From Pedobacter rhodius (lineage in GTDB: Bacteria > Bacteroidota > Bacteroidia > Sphingobacteriales > Sphingobacteriaceae), in NCBI RefSeq assembly GCF_027213645.1, contig NZ_JAPWGL010000002.1, forward strand, positions 806,001-870,000: DNA of 64,000 nt, written 5' to 3'. The position numbers and the translations under genes are program-made. The notes below the pieces were generated by a model. That model had not been told where the DNA came from. It saw only the letters and a list, made by a program, of their open reading frames with translations, and did not search any database. Of the stretch, positions 34,962 through 43,368 are shown piece after piece (positions within the stretch are counted from its first letter, which is position 1; every line of letters begins with the position of its first letter).

Positions 34962-35426
34962 TTACTTACAAGGTACTTCTTCAAAAGTAAATTTCCCCGC
35001 TTCGTAGTTAATTGGTTTGCCTTTGACGAAATACGATCTGCCCAATGTCGTTTCGATTTGTGCAACACCCATTATCAGTTTACCATCTTTCTTTAAAAAC
35101 GCTAATGGATTGGTAAATGCTCTGGTTGTATCACCACCGGTATTAAATCGATAATCGACCAGCAAGGTATCGCCATGAAATGTGCCGTCAATTTTACCAT
35201 TGTTTTGCGGCTTTTCTCCATATTTAATTAACAGCGAACCTGTAACTTTCCCTGATGACATCTTTTTCACAATCATCGCAGCACTGTCCTTTTCAAAGGA
35301 TGATGCATAACAGGTTTGATTAACTACTGAATCTGCCTTTGCGGCTTCTGCCTTTTTGTCTGATGAATTACAGGCATAAACAAATGGAAACGTAATTAGA
35401 GCGAGGTAAAAAAAAATTTTTTTCAT
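34962..35426 (-). CDS. putative lipoprotein, unknown function
   Basis: A 154-residue protein with a lipoprotein signal peptide MKKIFFYLALITFPFVYAC (lipobox VYAC, Cys 19), then a charged linker SSDKKAEAAKADSVVNQ and a beta-rich domain of about 110 residues (GKVTGSLLIKYGEKPQNNGK, DGTFHGDTLLVDYRFNTGGD). The domain resembles small lipocalin-like or META-like envelope lipoproteins of Bacteroidota, but I do not assign a family. A cysteine pair (C39 region and the C-terminal EEVPCK) may form a disulfide. Expected in the outer-membrane inner leaflet or periplasm. Adjacent to, but separated by a terminator from, the cys operon. Confidence 0.75.
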   Translation of the reverse strand: MKKIFFYLALITFPFVYACNSSDKKAEAAKADSVVNQTCYASSFEKDSAAMIVKKMSSGKVTGSLLIKYGEKPQNNGKIDGTFHGDTLLVDYRFNTGGDTTRAFTNPLAFLKKDGKLIMGVAQIETTLGRSYFVKGKPINYEAGKFTFEEVPCK

Positions 35427-35516
35427 GATTTGATTTTTGATTACGATTTATTCGAATATAACAATTGGATGAAATATTTTGATTATTTCCATAAAAGAAA
35501 TATTCCAGAAACGAAA

Positions 35517-35545
35517 AACGGGGCTATCGTTACCGATGCCCCGCT
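35517..35545 (-). terminator. terminator of the sulfate assimilation operon
   Basis: On the minus strand CGGGGCATCGGTAACGATAG then CCCCG forms a GC-rich stem with one bulge, followed by TTTTTCG. It lies about 160 bp past the cysN stop, after a short-word repeat. Confidence 0.8.
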
Positions 35546-35628
35546 GAAATTGCTTTCCCTCTAAATTAAAAACCAAGAGCCTTCATTATTATATTTGGTT
35601 GTGGTTTCCTTAAATTTTTGTAAAACAT

Positions 35629-35703
35629 TCCCCATTTTACATTTTCCATCTTACATATTTTCCATTCTACATCTTCCATTCTACATCTTCCATTTTACAT
35701 ATT
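35629..35703. repeat. CATTTTCCATCTTACAT word repeat downstream of cysN
   Basis: About seven degenerate 11-12-bp words such as CATTTTCCATC, TTACATATTTTC and TTCTACATCTTC, reaching the cysN stop codon. The same family as 21748-21792. Confidence 0.7.
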
Positions 35704-36954
35704 TTATTCCACTGCTGCCCTGAACATCAAAGCACCTACAGTTAAATTCGTTCTGCTGTCTATTAAAATCGCTGAACCATTTGCCCGGTTATCATCATAT
35801 AAATCGAAAGCTAAAGCATCTGCGGTTTTTACAATTACACGACCGATATCATTCAATTTAAATTCATCTGCAGGATGTTTTTCTAATGTATTAATGTCAA
35901 CCTTATGCAAAATCTCACTGATTTTACACTTTGTTACCTTACTGTTGTGTTGAATCAGGTACATAATCGAGGTATCTAAAGCACGTCCGTCCATCCAGCA
36001 TAAATCGGCTTCAATTAGCTTCGACGCCTGCGGCAACGCTGATGCGTTTACAATCGTATCGCCGCGACTGATATCGACATCATCTTTTAAATGAATGGTA
36101 ACCGACTGCCCCGCATGCGCAGCATCAGGCGTTTGGTCGAAGAACTCAATTTTTTCGATAGTAGAACTTGCACCCGACGGTAAAACCGTTACCCTATCGT
36201 TGAGCTTAAAAGTTCCGCTTAATACACGGCCGGCATAACCACGGTAATCATGCAGTTCGTCTGTTTGAGGGCGAATAACCCACTGCACAGGCATACGGGC
36301 CAATTGCGATTTATCCAGATTATCCGTATCAACCTGCTCCAAAAAGTGCAGTAAACTCTCGCCTTCGTACCAATCCATACGTTCAGAATTTTGAACGATG
36401 TTATCGCCTTTCAAAGCGCTGACCGGGATGTAAGTTACAGCTGCAAGTTTCAGTTGTTGCGCTAAAACTTTGTATTTATCAATTATGGAATTATAAACTT
36501 CTCCGCTGTAATCAACCATATCCATTTTGTTGATACAAACAACCAGGTGTTTGATACCCAATAACGAAACCAGGTAAGAATGGCGAATGGTTTGTTCTAC
36601 AACACCGTTTCTGGCATCGATTAAAATAATAGCTAAATTCGCTGTAGATGCACCTGTAACCATATTTCTGGTATACTGAATGTGTCCCGGCGTATCGGCG
36701 ATAATAAATTTACGTTTATCTGTTTGGAAATATTTGTAAGCGACATCAATGGTGATTCCTTGCTCCCGTTCCGCTCTTAAACCATCCGTTAAAATGGCTA
36801 AATCTATAGTTCCATCATCGTTTTTACGGTTAGAGTTTTGCAGGGCCTCCAACTGGTCTGCTAAAATGGAATCTGTATCGTATAACAAACGGCCGATTAA
36901 GGTACTTTTACCATCATCTACGCTGCCTGCTGTGAAAAATTTTAATATGTTCAT
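35704..36954 (-). CDS. cysN: sulfate adenylyltransferase subunit 1 (GTPase)
   Basis: Regulatory GTPase subunit of ATP sulfurylase; GTP hydrolysis drives APS formation by CysD. 416 residues. EF-Tu-like G domain: G1 GSVDDGKST (about 10-18), G3 DTPGH, G4 NKMD, with the switch I region LRAEREQGITIDVAYKYF. Two beta-barrel domains follow (from about 225). The length matches CysN alone; there is no fused APS kinase (CysC) domain, consistent with the APS reductase encoded upstream. It is the last gene of the operon, 207 bp after cysD; that gap is filled by inverted repeats. Confidence 0.96.
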   Translation of the reverse strand: MNILKFFTAGSVDDGKSTLIGRLLYDTDSILADQLEALQNSNRKNDDGTIDLAILTDGLRAEREQGITIDVAYKYFQTDKRKFIIADTPGHIQYTRNMVTGASTANLAIILIDARNGVVEQTIRHSYLVSLLGIKHLVVCINKMDMVDYSGEVYNSIIDKYKVLAQQLKLAAVTYIPVSALKGDNIVQNSERMDWYEGESLLHFLEQVDTDNLDKSQLARMPVQWVIRPQTDELHDYRGYAGRVLSGTFKLNDRVTVLPSGASSTIEKIEFFDQTPDAAHAGQSVTIHLKDDVDISRGDTIVNASALPQASKLIEADLCWMDGRALDTSIMYLIQHNSKVTKCKISEILHKVDINTLEKHPADEFKLNDIGRVIVKTADALAFDLYDDNRANGSAILIDSRTNLTVGALMFRAAVE

Positions 36955-36957
36955 GTT

Positions 36958-37152
36958 TAATAGTATTAAGATAAAAGTATTGAGATATTAGTATTAAGTA
37001 TCAAGATATTAGTATCGGGTATCAAGATATATTGCAGTCTATCAAATCTATACTCATACTCAGTTTATTTAAAGGTTAGGTTTTTTAGTTTGCATCCAAT
37101 CTTGATACCTGATACTCTCTACTTGATACTTGATACTCGCTACTTGATACTA
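36958..37152. repeat. large inverted arrangement of the AGTATCAAG repeat between cysD and cysN
   Basis: 36960-37027 carries AGTATTAAGTATCAAGATAT words in plus orientation, while 37098-37152 carries the same words reversed (CTTGATACCTGATACTCTC, CTTGATACTTGATACTCGC). The two arms could pair over about 40-50 bp around a central 70-bp loop. It lies within the operon, so the mRNA would form a large stem-loop between cistrons. Confidence 0.75.
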
Positions 37153-37161
37153 ATCAACCCC

Positions 37162-38067
37162 TTAAAAATACCCCCCTTTTTTCCGGTCTTCCATTGCAGC
37201 CTCCGATACTTTATCATCCATACGGGCACCTCGTTCCGAAATTTTTGATTCGCTGATTTCAGAAATAATGTCATCGATTAAAGTGGCCTCAGATTCTACT
37301 GCAGCGGTACAAGACATATCGCCGACGGTACGGAAACGAACTTGTTTGCGGAATACCACATCTTCATCATCCATATTTAAAAATGGTGATGCAGCCATTA
37401 ACTGTCCATTTCTGGTAATTACTTCGCGTTCGTGTGCAAAATAAATACTTGGCAATTCAATGTTTTCCCTGCGGATATAATTCCAAACATCAAGTTCCGT
37501 CCAGTTGCTGATTGGGAAAATCCGCACGTTCTCACCCTTGTGAATTTTGCCGTTATAAATGTTCCAGAGTTCAGGACGCTGCCGTTTTGGATCCCACTGC
37601 CCGAATTCATCTCGAACAGAGAAAATGCGTTCCTTTGCCCTGGCTTTCTCCTCATCCCTGCGGGCACCGCCAATGCAGGCATCGAATTCGTATTTCGCAA
37701 TCGTATCTAATAAAGTAACCGTTTGTAATGCGTTTCTGCTGGCATTTTTACCTTTTTGTTCCACCACTTTACCCTGGTCGATAGATTCCTGAACTGAACC
37801 AACAATTAATTTTTCGCCAATTCTTTTGATCATTTTATCGCGGTAATCTATTGTTTCCTGAAAGTTATGGCCGGTATCAATGTGCACCAAAGGAAAAGGA
37901 AATTTCCCCGGACGGAAAGCTTTTTCTGCTAAACGAACTAACGTAATGGAATCTTTTCCGCCAGAAAACAATAAAGCAGGTTTCTCAAATTGCCCCGCAA
38001 CCTCACGTAATATATGAATGGCTTCGGCCTCCAGTTCATCTAAGTAATCAAAATTATATGTACTCAT
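37162..38067 (-). CDS. cysD: sulfate adenylyltransferase subunit 2
   Basis: Catalytic ATP-PPase subunit of ATP sulfurylase, forming adenosine 5'-phosphosulfate from sulfate and ATP. 301 residues. PP-loop LLFSGGKDSI (about 33-42), then HIDTGHNFQETIDYRD, VGSVQESIDQGKV, ACIGGARRDEEKARAKERIF, SNWTELDVWNYIRRENIELP and the C-terminal RFRTVGDMSCTAAVESEA. All family signatures are present. It works as a heterodimer with CysN, encoded 207 bp downstream. The upstream gap (94 bp) contains a different short-word repeat. Confidence 0.97.
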   Translation of the reverse strand: MSTYNFDYLDELEAEAIHILREVAGQFEKPALLFSGGKDSITLVRLAEKAFRPGKFPFPLVHIDTGHNFQETIDYRDKMIKRIGEKLIVGSVQESIDQGKVVEQKGKNASRNALQTVTLLDTIAKYEFDACIGGARRDEEKARAKERIFSVRDEFGQWDPKRQRPELWNIYNGKIHKGENVRIFPISNWTELDVWNYIRRENIELPSIYFAHEREVITRNGQLMAASPFLNMDDEDVVFRKQVRFRTVGDMSCTAAVESEATLIDDIISEISESKISERGARMDDKVSEAAMEDRKKGGYF

Positions 38068-38082
38068 TTTTTATCGTTATTC

Positions 38083-38160
38083 GTTGTTCGTTACTCGTTG
38101 TTCGTTCTTAGAAGCATAACTTAAAAACGACAGACGAAAAACGACAAACGTATTTTTTAT
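38083..38160. repeat. GTTATTCGTTGTTCG word repeat between cysH and cysD
   Basis: CGTTATTCGTTGTTCGTTAC then TCGTTGTTCGTTC, followed by the near-inverse words ACGACAGACGAAAAACGAC and AAACG. It has the same inverted design as the cysD-cysN gap but with unrelated words. Confidence 0.65.
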
Positions 38161-38161
38161 C

Positions 38162-38884
38162 TTATTCATTATCTGCGACAACTTCTTCTGCTGTATTATG
38201 CAAGCCACATTCTTTTTTACTTTGGTCTTCCCACCACCATCTTCCGGCTCTGAAATCTTCGCCGGGTTGTACTGCTCTCGTACACGGTGCGCAGCCGATA
38301 CTCGGAAAACCTTTATCGTGTAAAGTATTGTATACGATGTTATTTTCCCTGATATAGGTTTTCACGTCTTCTAAAGTCCAATTGAAAATAGGGTGAAATT
38401 TTAGCAGTTGATTGCTTTCATCCCATTCCAAATCGTGCATATCTTCCCGGTTCGGGCTCTGCTCTGCCCTGATACCTGTTACCCAAACTTCATTGCCTTT
38501 TAACGCTCTTTTTAAAGGTTCGATTTTACGGATATAACAGCATTCTTTTCTATTTTCTACTGATTCGTAAAAACTGTTCGGCCCTTTAGTATTAACCATA
38601 TCCTGCAACAATTCATTCTGCGGATAATAAGCATGGATGGGTTGGTTATACACTTCTAAAGTACGGTTCCACACATAATAGGTTTCAGGAAATAATCGTC
38701 CGGTTTCAAGGGTAAAAACTTTAATCGGAATGTTATTGCTAAAAATCAAATGTGTAATGGCCTGGTCTTCCCAGCCAAAACTGGTTGAAAAGATAATTCT
38801 GCCGGCATATTTATCTGCCAGATGGTTCAATCTTTCTATTGTATTCAACCCTGAAAGTGCTGTTTTTAATTGCTCTACTTCCAT
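38162..38884 (-). CDS. cysH: APS reductase (thioredoxin-dependent, Fe-S type)
   Basis: Reduces adenylyl sulfate to sulfite and AMP using thioredoxin. 240 residues from the ATG at 38884. The PP-loop remnant is FSTSFGWEDQAI (about 32-43). The cysteine pattern that distinguishes APS reductases from PAPS reductases is complete: Cys115-Cys116 and Cys198-X2-Cys201 for a [4Fe-4S] cluster, plus the catalytic ECGLH cysteine (Cys226) near the C-terminus. Together with the absence of APS kinase in the operon this points to APS, not PAPS, as substrate. The start overlaps the stop of the upstream fusion gene (TGATG), implying translational coupling. Confidence 0.93.
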   Translation of the reverse strand: MEVEQLKTALSGLNTIERLNHLADKYAGRIIFSTSFGWEDQAITHLIFSNNIPIKVFTLETGRLFPETYYVWNRTLEVYNQPIHAYYPQNELLQDMVNTKGPNSFYESVENRKECCYIRKIEPLKRALKGNEVWVTGIRAEQSPNREDMHDLEWDESNQLLKFHPIFNWTLEDVKTYIRENNIVYNTLHDKGFPSIGCAPCTRAVQPGEDFRAGRWWWEDQSKKECGLHNTAEEVVADNE

Positions 38885-40398
38885 CACCAAATCAATTTTA
38901 AGATAAAAAGAATAACACTACGCAAACTTACCAGCATTACAATTATCCCCACAGCTACCATAATGGTTTTTGCAGAAATTTTGTTAGAAACCCTTGCCGC
39001 AATTGGCGATGCAATGGCACTACCGATAATCAAGCCAACAACTGCTTCCCAGTGTTTGCCGCCTAACATGGTAAAAAATGTCAGGGAACTCAAGGTAGCG
39101 ATGAAAAATCTACTGATTTTTACCGTTCCCAAAGAAAATAACGGATGCCGGCCGCCAGCGATTAAAGTCGACAATACGATCGAACCCCAGCCACCACCAA
39201 AAGCAGCATCGATAAAACCACCGAAAAAACCAAGTAATCCAATTTTTTTAATTTTTTGATCGGCTTTTTTCCTTTTAATATTAAAAGCTTTCATCAAAAT
39301 AATAGCCCCTAAAATTAAAGTGTAAACGCCAACAATAGGCTTAACATAAGAACTGTAATGCTCCAGTGAAGATAATATATAAGCACCCATAACGGCTCCT
39401 ACGATTGCCGGAATAATTAAAATCCTGAACAATTTCCAATTCACATTACCCATTCGATAATGCATCCAACCGGCAATTCCATTACTCATCACTTCAGAAA
39501 TGTGAATGGCCATACTTGCTGAGGCTGGCGGCAAACCCATGGCCAATGAAAAGGATGCGGTTGTTACGCCGTACGACATTCCGATGGCTCCATCTATCAA
39601 TGCAAATAAAAATCCCGCACCTAAAAACCAGTAAAATAGCGGGTCGATGTTGATTAAGAAAGATTGAAATTCAGGTTCCGTATTCCAAAGGGTAAATCCA
39701 ATTGAACCAATTAATAAAATAGCCGCTACCCAAATTAACCATTTTATGTAACGCTCCGGAAATCTCTTTTTAGGATTGATTAAACTTTGGGTAACCTTGT
39801 TCAGCTTTTTGACCTTTGCCGAAAAATCGCCATTTAGCGTTTGGCGCAATGCATTCATATTTTGTAAAGTTTCATCCAGCTCTGCAGGAATCCCCTCATT
39901 CAAAATCTGCTTTAAACGCTTTGCAATTGTTGGCGATTTGCCATTGGTAGAAATCGCAATTTTTAAATCGCCTTTCTGAACGATAGAACCTAAATAGAAA
40001 TCGCACAAATCCGGTTTATCAGCGACATTAATCAGCAAACCTTTTTCATGTGTAACTACCCTGATCTCTTCGTTTAAAATTTTATTGTTTGTTGCCGCGA
40101 AAACGATGTCGATATTTTCTAAATCCGAAACATCAAAGCTTTTCTGTTTTACTTTTATTTGCGGATAATTTGCAATAAGCGCATAAACCTCGGATGATAC
40201 AACTTCAGCAACAATGGTAATTTTAGCCTGTTGACTGTTATTTACAATCGCTGTTAATTTTTCCAGACCAATATTTCCTGCACCAATTAATAATGTACGC
40301 AACTTATTCAGCTTTATAAAAACCGGAAATAGCTGATTCCCTTGCTCCTCTTCAGAGAAAGCCGCTGCATCATCACGTTGGTTAGGCAATACTTGCAT
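38884..40398 (-). CDS. precorrin-2 dehydrogenase fused to TSUP (TauE/SafE) permease
   Basis: A 504-residue two-part protein. Residues about 25-205 are a SirC/Met8p/CysG-N domain: NAD-binding LRTLLIGAGNIGLEKL, FAATNNKILNEEI, and LINVADKPDLCDFYLGSIVQ carrying the catalytic-type aspartate, then KLKQILNEGIPAELDETL. Residues about 220-504 are a TSUP membrane domain of about eight TMs with GAIGMSYGVTTASFSLAMGL and the paired GGFIDAAFGGGWGSIVLSTL. The first domain oxidises precorrin-2 and possibly inserts iron for sirohaem. The second could move sulfite, sulfate or another sulfur compound. The start overlaps the SUMT gene by 17 bp and the stop overlaps cysH, so it is firmly inside the operon. Confidence 0.9.
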   Translation of the reverse strand: MQVLPNQRDDAAAFSEEEQGNQLFPVFIKLNKLRTLLIGAGNIGLEKLTAIVNNSQQAKITIVAEVVSSEVYALIANYPQIKVKQKSFDVSDLENIDIVFAATNNKILNEEIRVVTHEKGLLINVADKPDLCDFYLGSIVQKGDLKIAISTNGKSPTIAKRLKQILNEGIPAELDETLQNMNALRQTLNGDFSAKVKKLNKVTQSLINPKKRFPERYIKWLIWVAAILLIGSIGFTLWNTEPEFQSFLINIDPLFYWFLGAGFLFALIDGAIGMSYGVTTASFSLAMGLPPASASMAIHISEVMSNGIAGWMHYRMGNVNWKLFRILIIPAIVGAVMGAYILSSLEHYSSYVKPIVGVYTLILGAIILMKAFNIKRKKADQKIKKIGLLGFFGGFIDAAFGGGWGSIVLSTLIAGGRHPLFSLGTVKISRFFIATLSSLTFFTMLGGKHWEAVVGLIIGSAIASPIAARVSNKISAKTIMVAVGIIVMLVSLRSVILFILKLIW

Positions 40399-41152
40399 AC
40401 TGTTTTACTAAGTTTTTAAATGAAGGATGTAAGGAAACGACTTCACCAAAAATTAAGAGTGCAGGTGCTTTAATATTTTCTTCCTTAACCAGGCCTTCGA
40501 TGGTTTCGACCACGCCCACCACTAATTTCTCATCTTCGGACGAACCGTTTTGAACTACTGCAGCCGGAAGACTTTGCCTGCCTGCTGCCTTAAAGATTTC
40601 AACAATTTTTGATAGTTTTTTCAGGCCCATTAATACCAAAACCGTAGCGTTTGATGTTGCAGCCTGATAAATATCGTTTGAAACTTCGCCTGAAGTTGTC
40701 GTACCCGTAATTACCCAGAAGCTTTCACTTAATCCGCGGTGTGTAACCGGAATTTGTTGTAAGCCCGGAACGCCAATCGAGCTCGAAATGCCAGGAATTA
40801 CATCAACCGGGATGCTATAAGATGCAGCATAATCCAACTCTTCATAACCTCTGCCAAAAACAAAAGGGTCGCCACCTTTTAAACGAACCACATGACCATA
40901 ATTTAAAGCATAATCAATCATTAACTTATTGATCGTTTCCTGCGGATAAGAATGTTCGCCCGAACGTTTCCCAACATAAACTTTTATGGCATCAGCTGGT
41001 GCATGTTCTAATAGTGCCTCATTTGTTAACGCATCGTACAAAACCACATCTGCAGCCTGCAAAGCCTTAACGCCTTTTAGGGTTAATAGGTCAGGGTCGC
41101 CGGGACCAGCACCTAAAAGGGTAATTTTCGATTCTTTATTTTGATTAACCAT
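40382..41152 (-). CDS. cobA: uroporphyrinogen-III C-methyltransferase
   Basis: SUMT: two SAM-dependent methylations of uroporphyrinogen III to precorrin-2, feeding sirohaem for the sulfite reductase upstream. 256 residues with all hallmarks: ITLLGAGPGDPDLLTLKGVK (about 10-29), VVLYDALTNEALL, YVGKRSGEHSYPQ, VRLKGGDPFVFGRGYEE, VIPGISSSIGVPG, PVTHRGLS. The gene lies 73 bp after sulfite reductase and overlaps the next gene (precorrin-2 dehydrogenase fusion), so the two enzymes act in sequence. A more divergent paralogue is at 33517-34311. Confidence 0.95.
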   Translation of the reverse strand: MVNQNKESKITLLGAGPGDPDLLTLKGVKALQAADVVLYDALTNEALLEHAPADAIKVYVGKRSGEHSYPQETINKLMIDYALNYGHVVRLKGGDPFVFGRGYEELDYAASYSIPVDVIPGISSSIGVPGLQQIPVTHRGLSESFWVITGTTTSGEVSNDIYQAATSNATVLVLMGLKKLSKIVEIFKAAGRQSLPAAVVQNGSSEDEKLVVGVVETIEGLVKEENIKAPALLIFGEVVSLHPSFKNLVKQYASIA

Positions 41153-41225
41153 GTTTTTAAAATTTTATGCCTAAATGATTAAACCGTTTTACGCAAAGCA
41201 TTTAGCGTTTGAACGGTCTCAATTC

Positions 41226-43316
41226 TCATTTAACTGCTATAGCTCTCTTTTCTTTAATTTGGGTTAAAAACTCCTTAGCTTGGTTAAAATAGCTTTCAGC
41301 AAAATCTGCTGTTGGCTCATTTTTATTGATTTGTAAAACCAAATCTGAAAAGTTAGTCGATAAATTAAATTCGCCGGTTTCCACGTAGTGGTTATCAAAT
41401 TCCCGGATCACGCCAACCTGTGTACTACTATTTACACCCTTATCTAAAAGCAATGATTTTGCAGCGCTGACAAAAGTGCTGTAGGTATGGTAAATCGCAT
41501 CAGCGTAGGCGCCTTTATCTAAATTTTGTTTCGCCCAACCGAATTTTTCATCGGCCTCTAATAGCAAGGTAGCAACCAAATCAATTACGACGCCTGCACA
41601 TTCACCTACACCAATCGCCGTGGCAAATTGCTCCACGTGACCCCAATCCACAAATTCTTCCTGCTGAAGATTGGTTAAATCGGCCAATGGTTTTAACAGT
41701 TGATAAAAGTGGTCTTTACCTTTTCTATCGTAGTACTGGTGGAAATTTTCATTCGCTTCGTTATTTGCTTTAAAATCGTTTAAGATAAAATGCAAAACGC
41801 TGGTTGCTCTTTTCGATGGCACTTTAATCACACGTTCGGCCACACGACCAACACCATTTCCAACTGTTCCGCCGCCAAGCATAACCTGAACTGCCGGAAC
41901 AACTTTTCCCTCCGCTTTTACCGAGCTGCCATGAAAGCCAATTTCCGCTAAACCATGCTGACCGCAAGAATTCATGCAGCCACTGATTTTTATCTTGATG
42001 TTTTTTTCATAAATAAACTCAGGGAAATCGGTGTAAATCACATCTTCCAGCACTTCGGCTAAGGTCATTGAATTGGAAATCCCCAGGTTACAGGTATCTG
42101 TTCCGGGGCAAGTGGTAATATCCGCTAAACTATCGAAACCGGCAGTCGTAAAACCGATTTTGTTCAATGCTGCATATAATGATGGCAATGCCTCCTGACG
42201 AACAAACTTTAAAAGCAAACCCTGATTTTGTGTAATCCTGATTTCGTCTGCAACATAAGGTTTAATGGCTTCGACAAAAGCCCGGGCCTTATCTGTTTTG
42301 ATGTCACCAACCTGAACTTTCACATAAACGGAATAAAAACCAGCTTGTTTTTGTTCTACAACATTCGTTGCCGACCAATGTTTATAATGCGTTTCATTCA
42401 GAATTTCAACTGCAGCATAATTTTGCTCCGCGGGTAAAGCGGGTTGAGGAACGGCATCTCTATCAATTACAAAAGTTTTTACCTTGTTGGCGATGCGTTC
42501 TTCGGCAACCAAGCGTAAAACTTCTTCCAAGCCCAGTTTTTGAACCAAATATTTTAAACGGGCCTTATTTCTGTTGGTACGTTCGCCATAGCGGTCGAAA
42601 ACACGCAACACAGATTCGGTAAATGGAATGAGTTGATCTTCAGGCAAAAATTCATGAACAGGGCTTGCTAAAAAGGGCTGTGCACCTAAACCACCTGCAA
42701 ATAGAACCTTAAAACCAAGTTCGCCATTCTCGTTAATTTTTGGAATGAAACCTAAATCATGAATATAACTAAAAGCTGTATCCTTATCGCTTGAGGAGAA
42801 AGAAATTTTAATCTTTCTGCCCATTTCCTGGCAAATCGGGTTACGCAAAAAGTATTTAAAAACCGCATGCGCGTAAGGGGAAACATCAAAAGGTTCATCC
42901 TTATCAATTCCCGAATTCGGTGATGCGGTTACATTACGAACCGTATTTCCACAAGCCTCGCGAAGGGTAATATCATCTTGCTCCAGTTTTGCCCAAAGCT
43001 CCGGCGTTCTATCTAAACTCACATAATGCAACTGAATATCCTGGCGGGTGGTTAAGTGCAAATTGCCGCTTCCATATTCATCGGCGATATCGGCTATACG
43101 CAATAATTGTTTAAAAGTTACCTTTCCAAACGGCAACTTAATGCGTATCATCTGTACGCCGGGCTGTCTTTGTCCGTAAACACCGCGGGCCAGGCGTAAA
43201 CTTCTAAATTTCTCGTCGTGAATGGTGCCATCGCGAAAAGCTTTAATTTTATGCTCTAAATCGATAATGTCTTGCTCGACAATATTGTTTTCGAGTTCTG
43301 TTCTGAAACTTTGCAT
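41226..43316 (-). CDS. sirohaem sulfite (nitrite) reductase with HEPN-like C-terminal domain
   Basis: A 696-residue hemoprotein. The duplicated ferredoxin-like half-domain and sirohaem domain cover about 1-540: TTRQDIQLHYV, ACGNTVRNVTASP, and the cluster ligands Cys403-X5-Cys409 (TCPGTDTC) and Cys447-X3-Cys451 (GCMNSC), which hold the [4Fe-4S] bridged to sirohaem. It reduces sulfite to sulfide (six electrons), probably from ferredoxin, as no flavoprotein subunit is seen. Residues about 560-696 are an added helical domain resembling HEPN (FGWAKQNLDKGAYADAIYHT, AESYFNQAKEFLTQIKE) of unknown role. First gene of the operon. Neighbouring cysDNH and SUMT make sulfite a better substrate guess than nitrite. 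Confidence 0.9.
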   Translation of the reverse strand: MQSFRTELENNIVEQDIIDLEHKIKAFRDGTIHDEKFRSLRLARGVYGQRQPGVQMIRIKLPFGKVTFKQLLRIADIADEYGSGNLHLTTRQDIQLHYVSLDRTPELWAKLEQDDITLREACGNTVRNVTASPNSGIDKDEPFDVSPYAHAVFKYFLRNPICQEMGRKIKISFSSSDKDTAFSYIHDLGFIPKINENGELGFKVLFAGGLGAQPFLASPVHEFLPEDQLIPFTESVLRVFDRYGERTNRNKARLKYLVQKLGLEEVLRLVAEERIANKVKTFVIDRDAVPQPALPAEQNYAAVEILNETHYKHWSATNVVEQKQAGFYSVYVKVQVGDIKTDKARAFVEAIKPYVADEIRITQNQGLLLKFVRQEALPSLYAALNKIGFTTAGFDSLADITTCPGTDTCNLGISNSMTLAEVLEDVIYTDFPEFIYEKNIKIKISGCMNSCGQHGLAEIGFHGSSVKAEGKVVPAVQVMLGGGTVGNGVGRVAERVIKVPSKRATSVLHFILNDFKANNEANENFHQYYDRKGKDHFYQLLKPLADLTNLQQEEFVDWGHVEQFATAIGVGECAGVVIDLVATLLLEADEKFGWAKQNLDKGAYADAIYHTYSTFVSAAKSLLLDKGVNSSTQVGVIREFDNHYVETGEFNLSTNFSDLVLQINKNEPTADFAESYFNQAKEFLTQIKEKRAIAVK

Positions 43317-43337
43317 GTTGTGTTGTTAGCTTTTATT

Positions 43338-43368
43338 CAAAAAATGCCTCTCTTTTACCGAGAAGCAT
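43338..43368 (-). terminator. intrinsic terminator-like hairpin in the sulfite reductase leader (candidate attenuator)
   Basis: On the minus strand ATGCTTCTC-GGTAAAA-GAGAGGCAT makes a 9-bp stem (one G-U type mismatch) followed by TTTTTTG. It lies between the promoter block at 43480-43520 and the ATG at 43316, about 22 bp before the start codon, so it would stop transcription in the leader. Confidence 0.55.
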
